Assembly (NCBI GenBank): GCA_012515645.1
Contig: JAAYXY010000094.1
Location: forward strand, 1 to 15,517
Reading direction: 5' to 3'
Source: Candidatus Peribacteria bacterium
GTDB taxonomy: Bacteria > Patescibacteriota > Gracilibacteria > Peribacterales > Peribacteraceae
DNA: 15,517 nucleotides
Below the pieces are notes generated by a model, which saw only the letters and a list, made by a program, of their open reading frames with translations, searched no databases and had not been told where the DNA came from. This document shows positions 11,033 through 15,517 of this stretch, in pieces. Position 1 is the first letter of the stretch, and every line of letters begins with the position of its first letter. A program made the translations under genes and the position numbers.

Positions 11033-13080
11033 TCTGCAGTGATGGTAAGAGTCTTCTTGCTCGACACACCGCTGCTGTCACGCACAGTGAGCGTCACAGT
11101 GTAGGTTCCGGGGTCATCGAACACATGGATGGGGGAAGGTTCATCGGTCTCGGTATTATCGCCGAAATCCCAGTGAACGCTCACAGGATTGCCCGCAGTG
11201 CACGCCATGTCAAACTGCACCCCCAACGGCGCCACTCCGCGCGTCCTGCTCGCCGTAAAACACGCATCCAACAACGGCGCGCGGACGACAATCGTTCTGT
11301 GCTCCGTCAATTCTTTGCCAGACGTCGTTCGCGCGGTGAGCGTCACAGTGTACGTGCCGGGCTCCGTGTAGGTGTAGTGCATCACCGCTCCGCCCGTTCT
11401 GGGACGTTCTTTCTCTATGTCGCCAAACTGCCATTCGAATCCTGTGATATCTTCGTCGGGAATGCGTGTCTCCGACGCATCGAACACCACATCGAGCGGT
11501 GCAACGCCGCCCTCGGGATCCATTTGAATCACGATATGAGAACTCGGAGGCTTCACTTCCACACGGAACGGCATGCGCATGGCATTGCCCGCTGGATCCT
11601 GCGCAAGCAACGTAACGGTATATGTGCCCGGGCGGCGGTAGATCGCCTCCAAAGTCGTCACCGTAGAACCAACAGTCGTCGCTTCCGGCGCTTCCCAGTG
11701 GTACTCGAGCAGCGGCAGATTGGAACGCGGCGTGAGCGTAAGCGTGAGAGGCACTTCGCCGGTAATCTGCTGTTTAGCCATATCCACAGCCGGCGTACCG
11801 TCGAACGTAAGATCGGGGATTTTGAGCAAATCAACGATCCGTACAAATTTCGTCAACCTGGCAACGTCGCCCTCCCTCGACCTCGCCACCACCGTGACGA
11901 CGAATTCTCCGCGTGTTTCGAACGTATGGCCAACCCGCTCACCTTTGAGCTCAATACCTTTGCCCACATCCCACTGCACCTCCTGCAGTGGCTCTTCCGT
12001 CTCCACCCAAAAAATCGTCTGGAACGGCGCCGGGCTTACGAGCATTTCCGGTTGTGAGTGCATCGTAATGGGAAAAGGCAACGGATCGGGAGCATAGATC
12101 ATGATCTCCCGCTCGTGCTTCTGCTGCGCACTGTTGCTGTATATGACGGTCGCAGACACCAGCGTTGCTCCTGTCCGGCTGAAGATACGGACTGCCGTAG
12201 GCCCCATGGTCACCTCATCGATAATACCGTCGCTATCGAAATCCCACTGCACTTCGGCGATCTCTTCTTCATCATCCACCAGGTGCGCCAAGCTGAAATG
12301 CAGAGGCTCATCGACAATCGGTCTTGGGGGCGTGATGGCAAATACCTCACGCTGAACAGAGATGCGTCGTACGATTACGCGGTCTCTGCCATCATTCGCT
12401 TTGATCTTCACACCGACGTTGTACACGCCCAGCCGCTGGTAGAACGCCGTTGCGACCGGCAGCACTGTTTCCTGATTGACCGTGCCGTCTCCATCGAAAT
12501 CCCACGCAAAGGAAATCGGACGGACGCCGCGGCGCTCTAGGATCTTTACAGCATCCTCCATGCTGTATGTCACGGCAACAGGCGCAATGAGATTGTCTAT
12601 ATCCACTGGTTCAGTCACAGCGATCCACATGCGCGGTTCTGCAGCGATGAGAAACGGCATGATGATGCCTATCGCAATGCCAGGCAGCGCGAACGCGCCT
12701 ATACGCACGAACGCCATGATCATGGTGAAACGGGGGACGTCTTCTGTTTTGCTCAACACACGCAACCCCACAACAAGAACGCACACCACAATCAAAAGCG
12801 CACCGACGAACCCAGTGAGCCTGCCGAAGGGAATGAGATACTCATACGTTCCCTGCGGATCAGGAAGCACACTCAGCAGAAAAATCGCCCAGCCAATGAA
12901 TGCGAGATACGGCGGCAGCAATACGGCTGCGAGAACGAATTTCATGCGGTTGCGCAGTTCTGTGGGCACGGCACCCGGATCCTGATCCAAAGACTCCCCC
13001 TGCTGTGACGGCACAGGTGCCTGGGAAGCAGTGGTGCCTCCGGCTGTAATTCCGTCTACTGGGCGCTGCTGCTCCGTCAT
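11029..13080 (-). CDS. Membrane-anchored protein with six PKD-like repeats
   Basis: A 683-residue envelope protein. Residues 1-46 are polar and cytoplasmic-like. Three hydrophobic helices follow (about 47-71, 87-108, 119-147). The rest (about 160-683) is outside, as a string of six PKD-like beta-sandwich units. Their core Trp-Asp strands lie near residues 193, 279, 370, 462, 550 and 637; the last three have the full PGTYTVTL strand. The first two carry DFDGDGTVNQE and DFDSDGIIDE, which fit calcium-binding DxDxDG loops. PKD strings usually serve as spacers or adhesion modules on the cell surface. The ATG at 13080 lies 1 nt after the lipoprotein stop, so the two are probably translationally coupled. 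A longer in-frame start at 13236 would lie inside the lipoprotein gene and add non-conserved residues. There is no sorting signal at the C-terminus. Specific function unknown. Confidence 0.85.
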   Translation of the reverse strand: MTEQQRPVDGITAGGTTASQAPVPSQQGESLDQDPGAVPTELRNRMKFVLAAVLLPPYLAFIGWAIFLLSVLPDPQGTYEYLIPFGRLTGFVGALLIVVCVLVVGLRVLSKTEDVPRFTMIMAFVRIGAFALPGIAIGIIMPFLIAAEPRMWIAVTEPVDIDNLIAPVAVTYSMEDAVKILERRGVRPISFAWDFDGDGTVNQETVLPVATAFYQRLGVYNVGVKIKANDGRDRVIVRRISVQREVFAITPPRPIVDEPLHFSLAHLVDDEEEIAEVQWDFDSDGIIDEVTMGPTAVRIFSRTGATLVSATVIYSNSAQQKHEREIMIYAPDPLPFPITMHSQPEMLVSPAPFQTIFWVETEEPLQEVQWDVGKGIELKGERVGHTFETRGEFVVTVVARSREGDVARLTKFVRIVDLLKIPDLTFDGTPAVDMAKQQITGEVPLTLTLTPRSNLPLLEYHWEAPEATTVGSTVTTLEAIYRRPGTYTVTLLAQDPAGNAMRMPFRVEVKPPSSHIVIQMDPEGGVAPLDVVFDASETRIPDEDITGFEWQFGDIEKERPRTGGAVMHYTYTEPGTYTVTLTARTTSGKELTEHRTIVVRAPLLDACFTASRTRGVAPLGVQFDMACTAGNPVSVHWDFGDNTETDEPSPIHVFDDPGTYTVTLTVRDSSGVSSKKTLTITAE

Positions 13081-13081
13081 A

Positions 13082-14098
13082 CTACTGATATGGGGGAATG
13101 GGGAGTTCTCCACTCTCCAATAATTCACGCAGCAACGCTTCTTGCTCCAGTGGATCGGAAACTTGTGTACCGTCCTCGCCATGCTGCTGCAGTACATCCT
13201 GCAACAGAGCGCTGTCCTGCGCACCGAAGAAAGCAAGCGGCGTCAAAGGCTGCGCATCTGCCGGCGGCACGATGTCCGGTGCTTTATTGTGCTTGTCCAA
13301 GCGCACCGTACATTCAATATCCAGCGCACTTTCTGCAGTATCCCCCTCCTGTGAACGCACAATGTGCCAGGAGACCTGCCGTACGACGAACGATGCCGTA
13401 TCGATCCATAGCTCCCCCTCTATGCTCATGGCTTCCACCTCGCCACGTATTTCTTCTTCGTTAAAGGGCTCACTTGCCTCTTGTGCCGCCTGCCGCAGGA
13501 ACGCGATGAGTTTTTCGGTATCTACCTCGACTTCCAGATGGCGCACGGAATTGCCGCTCACGGTTGCCATGCCTCTGTCCCGCACAATGCGGACAACTTC
13601 CACTTGTGCCTGCAGCATTCCCGGATCCGGCGTCACCGGCACCGTATCGCCGGACATCGTGCCTCTGTGCGGCAATTCCCACCATGCACCCAGCAACGCT
13701 GAGCGTGCGGCCTCCGGCAAGAGCGGATGCACCGGCTGCGATTGCAATTCATCAAGGAGCACGTACACCGTATCTGCTTCCATCACAATGAGCGTTCCTT
13801 CCGCCTGCACACTGTGCTCCGTACCTTCCGACTCGGTTACAGCATCCAGATCAATGCCCACCTTCAACGCGCGGCCTCCCTGCTGCAATACCCCTTCTAA
13901 ATCGGCATTGCCGTTCCAGTTCCCCATAACAAACCGGGCCGTCCCTTCGAACACGGCGGATTGCAACTTTCTGCTTTCCTCTACAGCGTTCTGTAGCACT
14001 TCCTCCGGTGGCATCTGGAGTTGCTCACCACCGGCGCACGCCACGCACATGAGGAGCGGTATAGAGAAAAACAGGTGTCGCAGGCTGTGTGTACGCAT
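13082..14098 (-). CDS. Exported lipoprotein, possibly LolA/LppX-like fold
   Basis: The 338-residue product begins with a basic region, a hydrophobic stretch (HLFFSIPLLMCVA) and C21 followed by AGG, a lipoprotein signal peptide with a slightly atypical lipobox (C-V-A-C). Lgt, encoded at 8159-8971, would modify it. The mature part starts with an acidic helix (PEEVLQNAVEESRKLQS). Alternating strands follow, such as AVFEGTARFVMGNW, ALKVGIDLDAV and GTLIVMEADTVYVLLDEL. This reads like half-barrel lipoproteins of the LppX/LprG or LolA type, but that is inference from strand pattern only. The C-terminus is acidic. The gene precedes the PKD protein with a 1-nt gap and follows the 313-residue protein gene by 75 nt, so all may form one operon. 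No clear promoter stands directly upstream. Confidence 0.8.
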   Translation of the reverse strand: MRTHSLRHLFFSIPLLMCVACAGGEQLQMPPEEVLQNAVEESRKLQSAVFEGTARFVMGNWNGNADLEGVLQQGGRALKVGIDLDAVTESEGTEHSVQAEGTLIVMEADTVYVLLDELQSQPVHPLLPEAARSALLGAWWELPHRGTMSGDTVPVTPDPGMLQAQVEVVRIVRDRGMATVSGNSVRHLEVEVDTEKLIAFLRQAAQEASEPFNEEEIRGEVEAMSIEGELWIDTASFVVRQVSWHIVRSQEGDTAESALDIECTVRLDKHNKAPDIVPPADAQPLTPLAFFGAQDSALLQDVLQQHGEDGTQVSDPLEQEALLRELLESGELPIPPYQ

Positions 14099-14126
14099 CG
14101 ATCAATAGTGTGCCATGGCTTTCGGC

Positions 14127-14145
14127 ACGCTGCACCAGACAGCGT
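14127..14145 (-). other. Hairpin between the 313-residue protein gene and the lipoprotein gene
   Basis: ACGCTG and CAGCGT pair around a 7-nt loop, with no T-run. It could tune read-through within the operon or RNA stability. The structure is short and may be incidental. Confidence 0.3.
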
Positions 14146-14173
14146 TGACACCCGTATGTGATATGTTCAATGC

Positions 14174-15115
14174 CTAGTCACGCCCGCGGCGCACGCGGGA
14201 GAATACATCGCCGGATTCTTCGACAGTGAACGCGAGTGTCTTGCTCCTGCCCACATGCACATCCGCCTGCAGTATGAGCATTCTGTTCGCTCCTCCTTCT
14301 AGCACGAGCGGCGGGCTCATGCGCATATAGACACTGCTGCCATCCATCGCCGGCGTGATGGCAGAGATGCGACCATCCTGTGCCGTGACAATGGAAAAAT
14401 TCTGCAGATCGTTCCCCTGTGCGGATCCTTGGTTCGTAAAACGGATGGCACTCACAATGTGGCGGTCATTCCCCGTCGCTTCCAAGCGGATACGGGCAAC
14501 TGTCTGGGCACTGCCGTACTGCACGCGCTGCAACAGAGACAGCGGCGTCACCGTCAGTGTCCCGCGTACACTGCTGCTCGCCGTCTGCAGCGGCAACGGC
14601 TCGTTCACTGTGCGTACATGCACGGTATCCGCCGTAGACTGTATGGGATCTTGATCATGCAGCACGAACCTGTGCTGACCGGATACCGCCGCGTCCTCTG
14701 CAAAATCCGCGAGTATGGTGAGTGTTTCCGTACCGCACGCAGGTACGACCACATCGCGTACGTGCAACACCACGCTGCCGTCGCGATTATCGATTCCCCT
14801 TGCGCCACTGACGCGCTGGGTGCCCCGTTCTATGTACATCGCCGCAATATCGCTGTTATACCCCAGACCCACCCTACGCAAGCCAATGGAATGTACGCGC
14901 ACAGGTGCCGTGCATCCGGCAGTGAGTGCCAGTTCCATCACAGGTATACGCGTGCTACCTCGTACAACAGTCTTTATATCTGCATACTGCACTGTAGCCT
15001 GCAAAACACCCGCTTCCTGCCCTGTAAGCTCCTGTATTGGAGGCGCCGAAAACCGCTGCTGCAACAGCAGAAAATCACTCAGGAAGAGGGCAACAATTGC
15101 AGAGGACATCACCAT
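14174..15115 (-). CDS. Anchored exported protein with two internal repeats
   Basis: A 313-residue protein of unknown function. Residues 4-20 (SSAIVALFLSDFLLLQQ) form a hydrophobic signal or anchor with no cleavage site I trust. The remainder is rich in beta-strands. Two stretches look like diverged copies: about 77-158 and 223-303. Each has the order Ile-strand, D-I/L-x motif, a Gly-containing turn, S/I-A...DG-S-V strand, a Val-Pro/Leu strand ending in Gly, then L-x-I-L-x-AD and a final F-x-V/L strand before an acidic turn. This suggests tandem beta-sandwich domains exposed outside the cell. The start is ATG 15115, 8 nt after an extended -10 (TGGTATACT); ATG 15109 is an alternative. First gene of the minus-strand envelope cluster. 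Confidence 0.75.
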   Translation of the reverse strand: MVMSSAIVALFLSDFLLLQQRFSAPPIQELTGQEAGVLQATVQYADIKTVVRGSTRIPVMELALTAGCTAPVRVHSIGLRRVGLGYNSDIAAMYIERGTQRVSGARGIDNRDGSVVLHVRDVVVPACGTETLTILADFAEDAAVSGQHRFVLHDQDPIQSTADTVHVRTVNEPLPLQTASSSVRGTLTVTPLSLLQRVQYGSAQTVARIRLEATGNDRHIVSAIRFTNQGSAQGNDLQNFSIVTAQDGRISAITPAMDGSSVYMRMSPPLVLEGGANRMLILQADVHVGRSKTLAFTVEESGDVFSRVRRGRD

Positions 15116-15123
15116 ACGCCCTC

Positions 15124-15132
15124 AGTATACCA
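15124..15132 (-). promoter_or_regulatory. Extended -10 of the envelope cluster
   Basis: Minus strand TGGTATACT; the hexamer (15129-15124) ends 8 nt before the ATG, so the leader would be 0-2 nt. It probably drives the 313-residue protein gene and the genes after it. Confidence 0.5.
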
Positions 15133-15166
15133 CTCGCAGAATCTTGCACCGATATGTATGGATACA

Positions 15167-15194
15167 TTGACATTATCTGCGACATTGTTACATT
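15167..15194 (+). promoter_or_regulatory. Candidate promoter of the 60-codon ORF
   Basis: TTGACA (15167-15172), a 16-nt spacer, TACATT (15189-15194, 4 of 6). The leader to ATG 15213 would be about 12 nt. Divergent from the envelope cluster promoter. Confidence 0.4.
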
Positions 15195-15212
15195 GACTCT
15201 CTTTTCTTCTGT

Positions 15213-15395
15213 ATGAAAAATCGCACGCACATCGAGCAGGCACTGACGAAACTGACGCAATCCCTGCCTCCAGGAGAAGCAAAAATCCTGCTGGGAGATG
15301 CGCTGCACGACACCTGCGCCCTCCAGAGTGACTGCCAATTCCACGAAAACATCGTCCCGACATTGCAGCGTGCTCACATCATCACAACCGTTTGA
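15213..15395 (+). CDS. Short hypothetical protein, possibly truncated by the right-hand IS
   Basis: A 60-residue frame starting MKNRTHIEQALTKL; it is polar and mostly helical, with two Cys (CALQSDC) and no membrane segment. I do not recognise it. It has a reasonable promoter but no Shine-Dalgarno site. Its stop codon (TGA, 15393-15395) falls within the TTCAA-containing segment expected to be the outer end of the IS200/IS605 element. The last codon and stop may therefore come from the IS, and the original gene may have continued. Alternatively it is a complete small protein. Confidence 0.4.
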   Translation: MKNRTHIEQALTKLTQSLPPGEAKILLGDALHDTCALQSDCQFHENIVPTLQRAHIITTV

Positions 15396-15399
15396 ACTA

Positions 15400-15419
15400 C
15401 CGCGCAGCAAGCTGCGCGG
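15400..15419 (-). repeat. Right-end palindrome of the IS
   Basis: CCGCGCAG and CTGCGCGG pair perfectly around CTTG, 3 nt after the tnpA stop. In this family TnpA recognises such single-stranded hairpins at each end. No T-run follows, so a terminator role is less likely. Confidence 0.65.
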
Positions 15420-15422
15420 ATT

Positions 15423-15517
15423 CTAGATGTTCATTGTCATCTGGCGCTGGTTCCTGATGTAATCTTTGACTGAATCGAGGCGCTTGGATCCTACGGTTTC
15501 CACGAAATAGCTGTCTG
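15423..15517 (-). CDS. tnpA: IS200/IS605-type transposase TnpA, C-terminal fragment (runs off right edge)
   Basis: The final 30 codons of a transposase whose start lies beyond the right edge. DSYFVETVG followed by VKDYIRNQ is the IS200/IS605 Y1 pattern: a W-S-x-S-Y-F-V-x-T-x-G strand and then the alpha-D helix. Y19 and Q23 of the fragment have the spacing of catalytic Tyr127 and metal-ligand Gln131 in IS608 TnpA, so the active-site helix looks intact. The HUH motif is off the window. The protein ends seven residues after the Gln, as in short single-domain TnpA proteins. Together with the N-terminal fragment at 1-47 it suggests two copies of the same or related elements in the same orientation. 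Confidence 0.8.
   Translation of the reverse strand, partial: DSYFVETVGSKRLDSVKDYIRNQRQMTMNI

Larger units (their letters stand above)
15392..15517 (-). mobile_element. Partial IS200/IS605-like element (right end and tnpA 3' end)
   Basis: Contains the tnpA C-terminus, a perfect hairpin (15400-15419) just after the stop codon, and a TTCAA (15396-15392 on the minus strand) shortly beyond it. This order (tnpA, subterminal palindrome, short TCAA-type cleavage sequence) matches right ends of the IS200/IS605 family. The exact boundary is inferred. Confidence 0.55.

Noticed and set aside
10999..12057. 352-codon plus-strand ORF opposite the PKD protein
   Set aside because: His/Arg-rich product with no domain; it is the shadow of the repeated PKD coding frame.
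11029..13236. 52-residue N-terminal extension of the PKD protein
   Set aside because: The extension lies inside the lipoprotein coding sequence; the start at 13080, 1 nt after its stop, is a better fit.
13098..14108. 336-codon plus-strand ORF opposite the lipoprotein gene
   Set aside because: Ser/Cys-rich shadow frame; the minus-strand frame has a signal peptide and coherent strand pattern.
14145..14173. Plus-strand promoter starting with TTGACA at 14145
   Set aside because: No acceptable -10 at 16-18 nt and no plus-strand gene downstream.
15075..15410. 111-codon minus-strand ORF near the right end
   Set aside because: It spans the divergent promoter region and the IS end, overlaps two better candidates and has no recognisable motif.
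1..15517. Alternative genetic code (UGA read as glycine, as in some Patescibacteria)
   Set aside because: Conserved genes contain no internal TGA, and tkt and the PKD gene end at TGA in the expected places.

Overview
This 15.5 kb window is dense, roughly 55% GC bacterial DNA that uses the standard genetic code (UGA is read as stop). Several traits suggest a Candidatus Patescibacteria genome, most likely near the Peregrinibacteria/Peribacteria, but this is inference from style and not a phylogenetic result. They are a Mur ligase lacking its N-terminal domain, a stand-alone riboflavin kinase, a membrane-anchored PKD-repeat protein, a sortase, very short gene spacing, and promoters placed so close to start codons that many transcripts should be leaderless. 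Both ends of the window lie inside IS200/IS605-type transposase genes. The left end holds the N-terminus and the right end the C-terminus, both on the minus strand, so the piece may be a contig that broke at two IS copies.

Layout. 1-126: start of a tnpA gene (minus), its left-end hairpin and flank. 122-343: tRNA-Ser(GCU) on the minus strand, with a perfect hairpin at its CCA end and a terminator whose loop is rich in CGAAG. 399-2458 (minus): gnd and tal, 5 nt apart. 2555-3028 (plus): a small protein with a helix-hairpin-helix region like the RNA polymerase alpha C-terminal domain. 3230-5545 (plus): full-length transketolase. With tal and gnd it supplies part of the pentose phosphate pathway. 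5615-5704: tRNA-Ser(UGA), also followed at once by a hairpin. 5747-7406 (plus): riboflavin kinase overlapping a MurE-like ligase. 7446-7550 (minus): a 34-residue membrane peptide with its own promoter, Shine-Dalgarno site and terminator. 7648-8250 (plus): RNase HII with no ATG/GTG/TTG start. 8159-9803 (minus): lgt and a sortase. 9897-10943 (plus): tsaD.

10940-15115 (minus) is an envelope gene cluster. In transcription order it encodes an anchored exported protein with two repeats, a lipoprotein, a three-helix membrane protein with six PKD-like repeats, and a 30-residue membrane peptide coupled by an ATGA overlap. Lgt would lipidate the lipoprotein. The sortase has no obvious LPxTG substrate here. 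15213-15395 (plus): a 60-codon ORF that seems to run into the right end of the second IS.

The most notable pattern is the repeated placement of TANNNT hexamers, often with an upstream TGN, exactly 6-8 nt before start codons (tnpA, murE, rnhB, lgt, sortase, tsaD, the 313-residue protein gene). This implies widespread leaderless mRNAs. It also offers an explanation for the RNase HII start: the predicted transcript would begin at an in-frame ATC codon. No stretch over 300 nt lacks a gene. The longest gaps (48-253 and 3029-3229) are described in the entries.
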